Source of the DNA: Bacteroidaceae bacterium
GTDB taxonomy: Bacteria; Bacteroidota; Bacteroidia; Bacteroidales; Bacteroidaceae
DNA: 64,000 bases
Reading direction: 5' to 3'
Assembly (NCBI GenBank): GCA_017940565.1
Contig: JAGAYH010000032.1
Coordinates: forward strand, 1 to 64,000
The notes beneath the pieces were generated by a model. The model had not been told where the DNA came from and searched no databases. It worked only from the letters and a program-made list of their open reading frames with translations. Within the stretch, counting starts at the first letter, position 1, and the number at the start of each line of letters is the position of its first letter. Made by a program: the position numbers and the translations under genes. Below, piece after piece: positions 1 through 9,221 of the stretch.

Positions 1-483
1 ACATTGAACAATCAGGAGCTCACGGCCCTAAAGTCGGAAGTTGACATGACCGTTACCGGCCCGGGCAAGTTGACCCTGTTAAGCACGAAAGATGCCGGGC
101 TCTTCCTCAGCAAGACAGCCACACTGACTCTGAAAGACGCCGACATTGAGGCCTCGGGACAATGGGGCATCAGCGGGCCCTACGGAAATTCCTATAACGC
201 CAAATTGGCCGTCATCAATTCCAGGGTTGTGTCAGAGTCTACGTCCGCCGACGGGGCCGTGTGCGACTTCCGCGGCGGCATCACACTGACCGGTTGCAAG
301 ATTACCGTGCCCAAAGACGGCCGTGTGGACGGAGCCAAGATAGTCACGCCCAACGGCACGGCGGCCAAGGAGGTGCAGATAGCATTGGCAGAGGGGGATG
401 AAGGTTACGACCGCGCCGACGTGAACCTTGACGGTTCGGTAGATTCAGCGGACATTGTGGCCGTGATTAAGGCGATGAAATAG
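1..483 (+). CDS. Secreted repeat protein with C-terminal dockerin-like tail (5' partial)
   Basis: The reading frame is open from the window edge, so the N-terminus is missing; the TTG at position 4 is not a credible start. The body alternates short polar and hydrophobic stretches (for example KLTLLS, TLTLKDADIEAS, ITLTGCKITV), as in parallel beta-helix or carbohydrate-binding surface proteins. It ends with one dockerin/F-hand-like loop, DVNLDGSVDSAD followed by IVAVIKAMK, immediately before the stop. Nearly the same tail ends the LRR protein at 57450-58280 and occurs twice in the remnant at 18454-18645. The function of the body is not recognisable; a surface or secreted location is inferred. 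Confidence 0.75.
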   Translation, partial: TLNNQELTALKSEVDMTVTGPGKLTLLSTKDAGLFLSKTATLTLKDADIEASGQWGISGPYGNSYNAKLAVINSRVVSESTSADGAVCDFRGGITLTGCKITVPKDGRVDGAKIVTPNGTAAKEVQIALAEGDEGYDRADVNLDGSVDSADIVAVIKAMK

Positions 484-525
484 CTACGCCATCTCGCCAC
501 ATTAAACCCGGTTATCTAATACAAC

Positions 526-557
526 AAGGCCTGTGTCGATTGACACAGGCCTTTATT
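526..557. terminator. Bidirectional intrinsic terminator
   Basis: A 12-bp perfect stem (526-537 with 542-553, sequence AAGGCCTGTGTC) with loop GATT is followed by T-rich sequence. It lies between the plus-strand dockerin gene and the minus-strand spt gene, so it can serve both. Confidence 0.85.
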
Positions 558-589
558 ATTATAAATGCAGGTTGATACCTTATATTATA

Positions 590-1777
590 TTATTTAATAA
601 TACCCATTTCGCGGAACACCTTGGTGAGGCGGTCAACTCCCTGGTCCACATGTTCACGGGTGTGGGTGGCCATGAGGGCAAAGCGCACGAGGGTGTCTTG
701 CGGAGCACAGGCGGGCGGGATGACGGGATTGATGAACACGCCTTCGTCCAACGCTTTCTGCGTAACGACAAACGTCTTGTCGGTGTCGCGCACATAAAGG
801 GGGATGATGGGCGATTCGGTTTCGCCAATCTCAAAGCCGGCGTCACGGAAACGCTGCAAGGCATAGCGGGTAACGTCCCACAGGCGCTCGATGCGCTCAG
901 GCTCCTGCTGGATGATGTGCAGGGCTTCGAGTGCAGCGGCAGTGGCTGCCGGGGTGTTGCTGGCGCTGAAGATGTAGGTGCGTGTGTTATGGCGCAGCCA
1001 GTTGATGATGCTGCTGTCGGCGGCGATGAATCCGCCGATGGAGGCCAGCGACTTGCTGAAGGTGCCCATGATGAGGTCCACTTCGTCAGCCAGCCCGAAG
1101 TGGTCGCACACGCCGCGGCCCTGGCGGCCGAAGACACCGATGCCATGGGCTTCATCGACCATGACGGTGGCGTTGTACTTATGCTTCAAGCGGATGATTT
1201 CGGGCAGGTTGGCCAAGTCGCCTTCCATGGAAAATACGCCATCCACCACGATGAGCTTGACGGCGTCTTCACGACAACTCTGGAGCTTGCGCTCGAGGTC
1301 TTCCATGTCGTTGTGCTTATACTTGAGTGCCGTAGAGAACGACAAACGACGGCCGTCCACTATCGATGCATGGTCGCGGTCGTCGCAGATGATATAGTCT
1401 TCGCGCCCTGTCAGGCAAGCGATCACGCCGGCATTGACACTGAAGCCGGTGGAGAAGCACAGGCTTTCGTCTTTTCCCACAAACTCGGCCAGTTCTTTCT
1501 CCAATTGCACGTGCAGGTCAAGCGTTCCGTTAAGGAAACGTGAACCGGCACAACCGGAACCGTATTTGTGGAGTGCCTTGCAGGCGGCATCGATGATTCT
1601 CTCGTCATAGGTCAGGCCGGTGTAGGCGTTTGAGCCAAACATTAACACCTTGTGCCCGTCCATATCTACAACGGGTCCTTGTTTGCCGTATATCTGGCGG
1701 AAGTAAGGATATATACCCTGAGCCATAAACTCTTGAGGGCGTGTAAATTCTTTTAATCTATCTTGCAGTAAACCCAT
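590..1777 (-). CDS. spt: Serine palmitoyltransferase (PLP-dependent, alpha-oxoamine synthase family)
   Basis: 395 residues, the family's normal length. It would condense L-serine with an acyl-CoA to 3-ketosphinganine, the first step of sphingolipid synthesis in Bacteroidales. Visible features: the N-terminus MGLLQDRLKEF and the MFGSNAYTGLT segment resemble Bacteroides Spt proteins as I recall them; the VDEAHGIG motif; and the PLP-binding lysine in GTFSKSLASIGG (about residue 240). The paralogous enzymes KBL (2-amino-3-ketobutyrate CoA ligase) and BioF are alternatives, but the N-terminal sequence favours Spt. A promoter box lies about 45 bases upstream. It is divergent from a lipid kinase gene at 2054, which suits a shared lipid-metabolism role. 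Confidence 0.85.
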   Translation of the reverse strand: MGLLQDRLKEFTRPQEFMAQGIYPYFRQIYGKQGPVVDMDGHKVLMFGSNAYTGLTYDERIIDAACKALHKYGSGCAGSRFLNGTLDLHVQLEKELAEFVGKDESLCFSTGFSVNAGVIACLTGREDYIICDDRDHASIVDGRRLSFSTALKYKHNDMEDLERKLQSCREDAVKLIVVDGVFSMEGDLANLPEIIRLKHKYNATVMVDEAHGIGVFGRQGRGVCDHFGLADEVDLIMGTFSKSLASIGGFIAADSSIINWLRHNTRTYIFSASNTPAATAAALEALHIIQQEPERIERLWDVTRYALQRFRDAGFEIGETESPIIPLYVRDTDKTFVVTQKALDEGVFINPVIPPACAPQDTLVRFALMATHTREHVDQGVDRLTKVFREMGIIK

Positions 1778-1820
1778 AACTACTTTCCAGGTATTTCTGT
1801 CTTCGTTTGATTATAGGGTG

Positions 1821-1828
1821 CAAAGTTA
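1821..1828 (-). promoter_or_regulatory. Bacteroidetes -7 box for spt
   Basis: TAACTTTG on the minus strand matches TAnnTTTG. It gives a leader of about 35-40 bases to the spt ATG. Confidence 0.6.
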
Positions 1829-2002
1829 CACAAAAAAGTAAACAAACGTGCAGTTCTTAAACAAAAGTTTCTTTTTCGTTTCACTTTGCACAACCGGAGC
1901 ACAGCGTGCAAACTGCTGCGGAAGCCCAAAGGAATACCCTATTGAGGCTTTCGGTGACCGTGAATATTTATTCTTCTTTTTTTCGCTTTTGGCTATTTTT
2001 CG

Positions 2003-2010
2003 TAACTTTG
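2003..2010 (+). promoter_or_regulatory. Bacteroidetes -7 box for the lipid kinase gene
   Basis: TAACTTTG lies 43 bases before the ATG at 2054. A TTTTGG upstream is closer than the usual -33 spacing. Confidence 0.55.
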
Positions 2011-2053
2011 CACGGCGATAGCGAGCGCTCCACTGCAGCAAAATCAGACTGAA

Positions 2054-3091
2054 ATGAAAAAGACATCCGTTCTTTTCATCGTGAATCCCATTTCGGGTAC
2101 CGAGAGCAAACAGCAGATTCTGCACGATGTCGAAACATATTTCGACCGGCAGAAGTTTTCCTGGCAGATAGCCTACACGGCTTATGCCGGGCACGGTGCC
2201 GTGCTGGCCACCATGGCCGCCGAAAACGGCACGGACATGGTAGTGGCTATCGGGGGCGACGGCACAGTAAACGAAATTGCCCGCTCGCTGGTTCACACAC
2301 GGACCATTCTGGGCATCATCCCATGCGGTTCGGGCAACGGTCTGGCCCGCCACCTGCGCATCCCTATCGACTCGCGCCGGGCAATAGAGGTTATCAACCA
2401 GTTCAATGTTCGTGAGCTGGACTATGGGACCATTAACAAACGTCCGTTTTTCTGTACTTGCGGCATGGGGTTTGACGCAACAGTCAGCTACAAATTTGCA
2501 TCTTCCATCAAGCGTGGCATGCTTTCGTACATGGAGAACACGCTGAAAGAGATTACCCGCTACAAGCCAGAGACCTACATCATCGAAGACGAATCGGGGC
2601 AACAGCAGCTGAAAGCATTCCTGCTCACCTGCGCCAACGCTTCGCAATATGGCAACAATGCCTACATCGCCCCCGAGGCCTCCATGAGCGACGGACTGAT
2701 GGACGTGACCGTCATCCGCCCATTCACCATGGTAGAGGCTCCCCAGCTGGCATACCAACTGTTCAACGGCACTCTGACCAACAAAGGCCATATCTCCATG
2801 TTCCGCTCCAAGAAACTCCACATTGTCAGGGAGCACGAAGGTGTCATCCACTGCGACGGCGACCCGTTCAAGGCCGGCAAGGAAATTACAGTGGAAATAG
2901 AGTCGAAACAGTTGCGCGCCATCACGGGCAACGACATGGAAATCAAGTCGGACACCCTGCTCCAGACCATCACCGAGGCCTTCAGTTTCTTTGTTGCCAA
3001 AGGCCAAAACACCATTGAGACGGGCATAAAACAGGCCGGCAGGGATATTCTGTCGAAACTGCAACCCAGGAAGCCGGACGAACAGAAATAG
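2054..3091 (+). CDS. Diacylglycerol/sphingosine kinase-like lipid kinase (YegS/BmrU family)
   Basis: 345 residues. The N-terminal DAGK catalytic domain begins with FIVNPISGT, then has the nucleotide-binding VVAIGGDGTVNE (about residue 65) and IPCGSGNGLARHL. The C-terminal half has the family's beta-rich domain with a DGLMDV motif and ends near HCDGDP. It should phosphorylate a lipid hydroxyl at the inner membrane; the exact substrate (diacylglycerol or a sphingoid base) cannot be read from sequence. Divergence from spt makes a sphingolipid substrate worth considering, as inference only. The last about 40 residues are a charged tail. Confidence 0.85.
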   Translation: MKKTSVLFIVNPISGTESKQQILHDVETYFDRQKFSWQIAYTAYAGHGAVLATMAAENGTDMVVAIGGDGTVNEIARSLVHTRTILGIIPCGSGNGLARHLRIPIDSRRAIEVINQFNVRELDYGTINKRPFFCTCGMGFDATVSYKFASSIKRGMLSYMENTLKEITRYKPETYIIEDESGQQQLKAFLLTCANASQYGNNAYIAPEASMSDGLMDVTVIRPFTMVEAPQLAYQLFNGTLTNKGHISMFRSKKLHIVREHEGVIHCDGDPFKAGKEITVEIESKQLRAITGNDMEIKSDTLLQTITEAFSFFVAKGQNTIETGIKQAGRDILSKLQPRKPDEQK

Positions 3092-3138
3092 CACGCCCCT
3101 TCCTGATTCAGGCATTCCCCTATCCCATCCTTTTTTCT

Positions 3139-3174
3139 GTACGCGCCGCATCGGAGTCCCGAAGCGGCGCGTAC
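3139..3174. repeat. GC-rich inverted repeat downstream of the lipid kinase
   Basis: GTACGCGCCGC at 3139-3149 pairs perfectly with GCGGCGCGTAC at 3164-3174. There is no good T-run after it, so it is a weak terminator or a palindromic intergenic element. Confidence 0.5.
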
Positions 3175-3243
3175 TGCTTTCAAAAGCAGCCGATAAAACC
3201 TTTCGGAACTGTTGTCAGCCACCACAAACAGTGAACCGGAAAA

Positions 3244-3301
3244 ACGAAAACGCATTTGGAAACGACGAAAACGGATATAGGAAAAACGAAAACGCATATG
3301 G
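3244..3301 (+). repeat. Dispersed intergenic repeat, copy A
   Basis: Three successive boxes in the same orientation: ACGAAAACGCATTTG (3244-3258), GACGAAAACGGATATAG (3264-3280) and AACGAAAACGCATATGG (3285-3301). Related copies occur near 9.1, 18.25, 27.0, 40.25 and 57.2 kb. Confidence 0.7.
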
Positions 3302-3363
3302 CGCAACCGGAACGGCAGCCCGGAACGGCTAAGGGCTACGCGCATTGGTCTGACATCACCCGC

Positions 3364-4065
3364 TCAGCGCAGATAGAAGGCTTCGGTGAGGGAGCCGTAA
3401 GCCTCGCTGCGCGTACCGTCGCCATTCATCAGGCAAAGTGATTCAACGTGCAATTCACCAGAGGTTCTCTCAAAAATGAGCACGCTCCGTTTGTATGGTT
3501 TACCATACTTTGTGCACACATCTACCCTGCGCCTCAGAAACAAACCGTTTTGCCAGCACAACCACGCGAAACGCCCGGTGTCGTCATAGGGCAAGATAAC
3601 AGAGAAACAACCATCGGGCGCCAACAGACGACCGACGGCAACGGCCAGCTGTTCATGGGTCAGACGGTCGGCGACACGCGCCTTCTGACGCGTTTCACTG
3701 CCGGCCGCAGGCGAATGCTCATAATATGGAGGATTGCATACGACGGTGTCGAACGGGAGCGCCGGTTCGTAGGAAACGACATCGGCCTGCAAAGCCGTCA
3801 GACGCGAAGGCCAGGGCGAGGCGCGGAAGTTGTCAGCCGCCTGATTCACGGCACCGGAATCAATGTCAATCGCCGTCACACGGATGTGCGGGCTTCTCTG
3901 GGCCAGCATCAGGGCCACCAGACCGCTGCCGGTGCCTATGTCGAGCGCCGATGAGCCCCGCACCGCTGCCAGAGCTCCGAGCAACACGCCGTCGGTGCCC
4001 ACCTTCATGGCACAATGGCGGTGGCACACGCTGAACTGACGGAAATGAAACGTATCCTGACCCAT
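3364..4065 (-). CDS. trmN6: tRNA1(Val) (adenine(37)-N6)-methyltransferase
   Basis: About 233 residues; SAM-dependent N6-adenine methyltransferase of the TrmN6/YfiC family acting on A37 of tRNA-Val. Visible motifs: HRHCAMKVGTDGVLLGAL, typical of this family; the SAM-binding ALDIGTGSGLVALML; and the catalytic NPPY in VVCNPPYYEHS. An upstream in-frame ATG at 4086 is possible, but the TAATTTTG promoter box at 4084-4091 overlaps it, so the internal ATG at 4065 (MGQDTFHFRQF) is the better start. Divergent from lon. Confidence 0.88.
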   Translation of the reverse strand: MGQDTFHFRQFSVCHRHCAMKVGTDGVLLGALAAVRGSSALDIGTGSGLVALMLAQRSPHIRVTAIDIDSGAVNQAADNFRASPWPSRLTALQADVVSYEPALPFDTVVCNPPYYEHSPAAGSETRQKARVADRLTHEQLAVAVGRLLAPDGCFSVILPYDDTGRFAWLCWQNGLFLRRRVDVCTKYGKPYKRSVLIFERTSGELHVESLCLMNGDGTRSEAYGSLTEAFYLR

Positions 4066-4083
4066 GGAACGGCATTTTGTTGG

Positions 4084-4091
4084 CAAAATTA
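4084..4091 (-). promoter_or_regulatory. -7 box for trmN6
   Basis: TAATTTTG on the minus strand, with TTG about 14 bases upstream. Its position decides against the ATG at 4086 as the start of trmN6. Confidence 0.6.
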
Positions 4092-4146
4092 ACGAAAAAA
4101 CACAAGATTAGACGCTTCCCCACCAATCCAAACGCAGAAAAAATCG

Positions 4147-4154
4147 TAATTTTG
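4147..4154 (+). promoter_or_regulatory. Candidate -7 box for the lon operon
   Basis: TAATTTTG lies about 130 bases before the lon ATG, giving a leader of about 125 bases. The -33 element is not clear. Confidence 0.4.
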
Positions 4155-4284
4155 CAACGTAATTTGCGGAAATGTGCCTGGAAACGATTTTTTACACAGA
4201 AAAAGGCGGGGCGCAACGTCCCCGTGGCACATTCTTTGCAATGGTATCGGGAACATCCGATAAACATAAAGACAGACAGACAAA

Positions 4285-6744
4285 ATGAGCGACGAATCCA
4301 ATCAGAATCCGTTTTCACTGATAGCAGACTTTGAAGGAGATATCCAAAATCTCTTTAACATAAAACTGGGCGCCTTCCTGCCCCTGTTGCCCCTGCGCAA
4401 CATGGTGCTGTTTCCGGGCGTTGTCATACCCGTGGCCATCGAGCGCCAGTTTTCACTCGATGTCATCAAACAAGCCAAGGAAAACGACAGCTTCATCGGC
4501 GTGGTGTGCCAAACCAACGCCTCGGAAGACGAACCGGACGTCAACGGACTGTTTCGCGTGGGCACCGTGGCCAAAGTCATGCGCATCCTGGAACTGCCAG
4601 ACAAGCGCATCACGGCTCTGCTCCAGGGCTTCTGCCGTTTCAGCATCATAGACCTGGTGCAGCGGAAACCGGTATATCTGGCCGAAATAAAAAAGATACG
4701 CGAGCCTAAATTCGACACATCCGACGAGGAATTCCGCGCACTGGTTGACGCCTGCCGCGACCTGACGTTCCGCCTGTCGAAACTGAACGGCAACCTCAGG
4801 GAAGAATCCTACTTTGCCCTCAAAAACATCAGCAACGCCATCTTCCTCATCAATTTCATCTGTTCCAATCTGCCCATCCAAACAGAGGAACGCATGGAAC
4901 TGCTGCGGATAAGCAACATCAAAGAACGGGCCATCAAGCTGCTGGAAATACTCAACCGCGAAGTGCAGTACGCCTCGCTGAAGGCCAACATCCAGGAACG
5001 GGCCCGCGAAGAACTGGACCAGCAACAGAAGGAGTATTTCCTGCAACAGCAAATAAAAAACATCCAGGACGAACTGGGCGAATCGCCCGTGGACCAGGAT
5101 ATCCATGAGCTGCGGGAAGAAGGGGAAAAGAAGAAATTTCCCGAAGACGTCCGCAAGACGTTCGAAAAGGAATTGGCCAAGCTGGAACGCATCAACCCGC
5201 AGAGCCCCGACTACAATGTGCAGCTCAACTACCTGCAGACCGTTCTCAGCCTGCCGTGGAACGAATTCACCAAAGACAACATCGATCTGAACCACGCCGA
5301 GCGCACGCTCAACCGCGACCACTACGGACTGGAAAAGGTGAAGGAAAGAATTCTTGAGCATCTCGCCGTAATCCAACAACGCGGCGATTTCAAGGCGCCC
5401 ATCATCTGCCTGTATGGCCCTCCGGGCATCGGCAAGACATCGTTGGGCAAAAGCATAGCCAAGGCTTTGAAGCGGAAATACGTGCGCGTATCTTTGGGAG
5501 GTGTTCACGACGAAGCCGAAATACGCGGTCACCGCCGCACCTACGTCGGTGCCATGCCGGGGCGCATCATCAAGAGTCTCATCAAATGCGGCTCGAGCAA
5601 CCCTGTGTTTGTACTTGACGAAATAGACAAGATTTCGGAGAAAAACATCAACGGAGACCCGTCGTCAGCGCTGCTCGAAGTGCTCGATCCGGAACAGAAC
5701 GTGGCGTTCCACGACAACTTCATAGACATGGACTTCGACCTGTCCAACATACTCTTCATCGCCACCGCCAACACGCTGAGCACCATCCCAGCTCCCCTGC
5801 TCGACCGCATGGAACTCATCGAGATGACGGGCTACATCACCGAGGAAAAAGTGGAAATAGCCAAGCGCCATCTCATCCCCAAAGAAAAGAAAGAAGCCGG
5901 CTTCACTGGCAAGGACAGAATCAACATACCCAAAACGACCATTGAAGCTATCATTGAAAACTATACCCGTGAAAGCGGCGTGCGGCAACTTGACAAGCGC
6001 ATCAACGAAGTATTCCGGAAACTGGCATACCGGAAAGCCAAAAACAACGGCACTCTGATACACGACGTCAAGACCGATGCCCTCGCCGAGCTCCTTGGCA
6101 AACCAATCTACCAGCGTGACAAATACCAAGGCAACGGCTACGCCGGCGTGGTGACCGGATTGGCATGGACTTCCGTCGGAGGTGAAATTCTCTTTATTGA
6201 AACCAGCCTCAGCAAAGGCAAAGGTGCCAAACTCACTCTCACAGGCAATCTCGGCGATGTCATGAAAGAATCGGCCGTACTGGCCCTCGAATACATCAAA
6301 GCCAATGCAGACAAACTGAATATCGACTCCCGCATATTCGACAACTGGAACATCCACATCCATGTGCCCGAAGGCGCCGTGCCCAAAGACGGTCCCTCGG
6401 CCGGCATCACCATTGCCACTTCTCTGGCTTCGGCACTCACCCAACGCAAAGTGCGTGAAGCTGTGGCCATGACGGGCGAAATCACGCTGAGAGGCAAGGT
6501 GCTTCCTGTGGGAGGCATCAAAGAAAAAATTCTGGCAGCCAAACGCGCCGGCATCACAACCATCATACTCAGCAAAGAGAACCGCAAGGACATTGACGAA
6601 ATACCTGACATCTACCTTAAGGGAGTCACCTTTGAATACGTCGAAAACGTTCAGGACGTACTCCGCATTGCCCTGCTGGATGAAAAGATTGAAAACCCCG
6701 TGGACTTCACTGTAATCGAAGAGGACAAAAAAAGCGCTGAATGA
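4285..6744 (+). CDS. lon: ATP-dependent Lon protease
   Basis: 819 residues, full length. In order: N-terminal LON substrate-binding domain (about 30-235; [19 protein letters not shown]), coiled linker, AAA+ module with Walker [10 protein letters not shown] (about 380) and Walker [11 protein letters not shown], and the C-terminal serine protease domain with catalytic Ser in KDGPSAGI and the Lys in the later [14 protein letters not shown] segment. A cytosolic homo-oligomer that degrades misfolded and regulatory proteins. First gene of an operon: its TGA overlaps the tgt ATG (ATGA). Confidence 0.97.
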   Translation: MSDESNQNPFSLIADFEGDIQNLFNIKLGAFLPLLPLRNMVLFPGVVIPVAIERQFSLDVIKQAKENDSFIGVVCQTNASEDEPDVNGLFRVGTVAKVMRILELPDKRITALLQGFCRFSIIDLVQRKPVYLAEIKKIREPKFDTSDEEFRALVDACRDLTFRLSKLNGNLREESYFALKNISNAIFLINFICSNLPIQTEERMELLRISNIKERAIKLLEILNREVQYASLKANIQERAREELDQQQKEYFLQQQIKNIQDELGESPVDQDIHELREEGEKKKFPEDVRKTFEKELAKLERINPQSPDYNVQLNYLQTVLSLPWNEFTKDNIDLNHAERTLNRDHYGLEKVKERILEHLAVIQQRGDFKAPIICLYGPPGIGKTSLGKSIAKALKRKYVRVSLGGVHDEAEIRGHRRTYVGAMPGRIIKSLIKCGSSNPVFVLDEIDKISEKNINGDPSSALLEVLDPEQNVAFHDNFIDMDFDLSNILFIATANTLSTIPAPLLDRMELIEMTGYITEEKVEIAKRHLIPKEKKEAGFTGKDRINIPKTTIEAIIENYTRESGVRQLDKRINEVFRKLAYRKAKNNGTLIHDVKTDALAELLGKPIYQRDKYQGNGYAGVVTGLAWTSVGGEILFIETSLSKGKGAKLTLTGNLGDVMKESAVLALEYIKANADKLNIDSRIFDNWNIHIHVPEGAVPKDGPSAGITIATSLASALTQRKVREAVAMTGEITLRGKVLPVGGIKEKILAAKRAGITTIILSKENRKDIDEIPDIYLKGVTFEYVENVQDVLRIALLDEKIENPVDFTVIEEDKKSAE

Positions 6745-7871
6745 CATTCGAACTCCAGCATACCGACCCGCAGAGCCAGGCACGCGCCGGTCTCATAACG
6801 ACCGACCACGGGCAGATACAGACACCTATCTTCATGCCCGTGGGCACTGAGGCCTCCGTCAAAGCCGTGCACATGCGTGAACTATGCGATGATATCAAGG
6901 CCCAAATCATTTTAGGCAACACCTATCATCTCTATTTGCGTCCCGGCACCGACATACTCCGCAAAGCCGGCGGACTGCACAAATTCAATGGTTTCAACCG
7001 CCCCATGCTAACCGACAGTGGCGGTTTTCAAGTATTCTCGCTCACCAGCATCCGCAAACTGTCGGAAGAAGGTTGCGAGTTCCGCTCACACATCGACGGC
7101 AGCAAACATTTCTTTTCGCCCGAAAGGGTCATTGACATAGAACGTGCCATAGGTGCCGACATTATGATGGCACTGGACGAGTGTCCGCCGGGCACATCCG
7201 ACTACCAATACGCGAAAAAGAGCCTGAAGCTCACCCACAACTGGCTGCGTCGCTGTTTTGACCGTTTCCACGCCACAGAACCGCTCTACGGCTACCGCCA
7301 ATCGCTCTTCCCCATCGTGCAAGGCTGCACCTACAAGGATCTCCGTCAGGAGAGTGCCCGCTACGTTTCAGAATTCAATGCCGACGGCTATGCCATAGGC
7401 GGCTTGGCCGTGGGCGAACCCACCGAGATCATGTATGAAATGGTGGAAGTGGTCAACGACATCCTGCCCAAGGACCGCCCCCGCTACCTCATGGGCGTGG
7501 GCACACCCGTCAACCTGCTGGAGAACATCGAACGCGGCGTGGACATGTTCGACTGCGTGATGCCTACACGCAACGGCCGCAATGCCATGCTCTTCACATC
7601 ACGCGGCATCATGAACATGCGCAACAAGAAGTGGGAAGACGACTTTTCACCGGTAGATGAAGAGGGCACCTCATTTGTCGACAGCCAGTACACGAAGGCT
7701 TACCTTCACCACCTCTTCAAAGCCAAGGAGCTGCTGGCCATGCAGATTGCCTCCATCCACAACCTGGCCTTCTACCTGCACCTCGTCGGCGAAGCCCGCC
7801 GCCACATCATCGCAGGCGACTTCGTCGCTTGGAAGAAGCTGACGGTGCCCCAACTGCAGAACAGACTTTAA
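6741..7871 (+). CDS. tgt: Queuine/preQ1 tRNA-guanine transglycosylase lacking the zinc cysteines
   Basis: 376 residues. Exchanges G34 of GUN-anticodon tRNAs for the queuosine precursor. Seen: MPVGTEASVKAV, the LTDSGGFQVFSL active-site segment, GGLAVGEP, and the CVMPTRNGRNA segment with the second catalytic Asp just before it. The C-terminal zinc site is altered: where bacterial Tgt has CxCxxC followed by AYLHHL, this protein reads GTSFVDSQYTKAYLHHL, with G, S and D at the cysteine positions and only the His region kept. Translationally coupled to lon. queC and queF are near 39-40 kb. Confidence 0.93.
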   Translation: MTFELQHTDPQSQARAGLITTDHGQIQTPIFMPVGTEASVKAVHMRELCDDIKAQIILGNTYHLYLRPGTDILRKAGGLHKFNGFNRPMLTDSGGFQVFSLTSIRKLSEEGCEFRSHIDGSKHFFSPERVIDIERAIGADIMMALDECPPGTSDYQYAKKSLKLTHNWLRRCFDRFHATEPLYGYRQSLFPIVQGCTYKDLRQESARYVSEFNADGYAIGGLAVGEPTEIMYEMVEVVNDILPKDRPRYLMGVGTPVNLLENIERGVDMFDCVMPTRNGRNAMLFTSRGIMNMRNKKWEDDFSPVDEEGTSFVDSQYTKAYLHHLFKAKELLAMQIASIHNLAFYLHLVGEARRHIIAGDFVAWKKLTVPQLQNRL

Positions 7872-7874
7872 ACG

Positions 7875-9077
7875 ATGAACAGAATTCCGACATTCCCCCG
7901 CAACGAGCAGCTTGCCCTTCTCCGGAAACCGTTCCGCAGAATGGCAAACACCTTGCAGCGGTGGAATGCCAAGTATCAGGAGCACCCATGGCTCACCAGG
8001 CTTGACTGGTACATCATACGCAAGTTTCTGGGTACTTTCGTCTTTGCCATTCTGCTCATCATAGCCATCGTCATCGTCTTCGATTTCAACGAGCGCATCG
8101 ACAAGTTCGCCGCCAGCCACGCGCCGTGGCAGAAAATCGTGTTCTCCTATTACATGAACACCATCCCCTACTACGCCAACTTGTTCAGTCCGCTCTTCGT
8201 CTTCATCTCCGTCATATTCTTCACCTCCAAGCTCGCCGACAACTCCGAAATCATCGCCATGCGCTCCAATGGCATGAGTTTCCGCCGCCTGCTGAAACCA
8301 TACATGATTTCGGCCGGCATCATCGCCATTGTCAGTTTCCTGCTCGGAGCCTATGTCATCCCCCACAGCAACGTCACCCGTCTCAATTTTGAAAACACAT
8401 ACATTAAAAAGCGCCAGGTGTCGCTCGTCAGCAATGTCCAGCTGCAAGTGGAGCCTGGCGTCGTAGCGTTTATAGGCACCTACGACAACAACACCAAGTC
8501 GGGAACCAATTTCTCGCTCAACAAATTCGTTGACAAGAAACTCGTGTCGCAGATGACCGCCCTCCGCATCCAATACGACACGCTCTCCGACGTGCGCTAC
8601 CGCTGGAAAATACGCCATTGGCGCATCCGCCAGCTCCGCGGCATGCGCGAAGTCATCACCTCAGGCAGCGAGATGGACTCCATCATCAGCATGGAGCCCA
8701 GCGACCTGCTTTACACCCGCAACCAGCAGGAGACCATGACCATGCCGGAGCTTTCCGACTACATTGACAAGCAGAAAAACCGCGGCTCGGCCAACGTGAG
8801 CCTCTTCGAAGTGGAATACCACAAGCGCATCGCCTCCGCCTTCGCTGCCTTCATCCTCACACTCATCGGCGTCACCATGTCGTGCGAAAAGAGAAAGGGC
8901 GGCATGGGCCTCTCGCTCGGCATAGGCCTGGCCCTGAGCTTTGCCTACATTCTCTTCCAGACCATATCGTCCACCTTCGCCACCAACGCCGGCTGGCCGC
9001 CCATGCTGGCCGTGTGGATTCCAAACATCATATTCGCCGGCGTGGCCTTCGTGCTCTACCGCCGCACTCCCCAGTAA
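7875..9077 (+). CDS. lptG: LptF/LptG-family permease (YjgP/YjgQ)
   Basis: 400 residues, 3 bases after tgt. The family forms the inner-membrane part of the LPS transporter LptB2FG. One membrane segment follows WYIIRKFLGTFVFAILLIIA (about 55-80), two more precede residue 160, a periplasmic beta-jellyroll-like region spans about 165-305, and three membrane segments lie at the C-terminus (about 318-400). The N-terminal 50 residues are a soluble extension; a later start at MANTLQRW is possible. Whether it is LptF or LptG is not settled by sequence alone. Confidence 0.85.
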   Translation: MNRIPTFPRNEQLALLRKPFRRMANTLQRWNAKYQEHPWLTRLDWYIIRKFLGTFVFAILLIIAIVIVFDFNERIDKFAASHAPWQKIVFSYYMNTIPYYANLFSPLFVFISVIFFTSKLADNSEIIAMRSNGMSFRRLLKPYMISAGIIAIVSFLLGAYVIPHSNVTRLNFENTYIKKRQVSLVSNVQLQVEPGVVAFIGTYDNNTKSGTNFSLNKFVDKKLVSQMTALRIQYDTLSDVRYRWKIRHWRIRQLRGMREVITSGSEMDSIISMEPSDLLYTRNQQETMTMPELSDYIDKQKNRGSANVSLFEVEYHKRIASAFAAFILTLIGVTMSCEKRKGGMGLSLGIGLALSFAYILFQTISSTFATNAGWPPMLAVWIPNIIFAGVAFVLYRRTPQ

Positions 9078-9115
9078 AGCCACACGCCGTGACACAAGAA
9101 AGAAATGCGACATAG

Positions 9116-9165
9116 TTTTTCCGAAATCCGATTTAGTAACGACCAAAAGCGATATAGCCGCGCAA
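9116..9165 (+). repeat. Dispersed intergenic repeat, degenerate copy B
   Basis: AAATCCGATTTAGTAACGACC followed by AAAAGCGATATAG resembles the third arm of copies C and F (AAATCCGTTTTCGACGACC). It occupies the gap before the helicase gene. Confidence 0.45.
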
Positions 9166-9221
9166 ACGCCACCCGTTGAAAAGCCGGCCCAACGCCTCTA
9201 CAAAACAAAAAACGAAGAAAC

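Noticed and set aside
533..1543. 336-residue plus-strand frame opposite spt
   Set aside because: Antisense shadow of a clearly conserved enzyme; it also starts within the terminator region.
1826..3151. 441-residue minus-strand frame opposite the lipid kinase
   Set aside because: Antisense shadow in a high-GC-third-position gene; no start or promoter and no recognisable domain.
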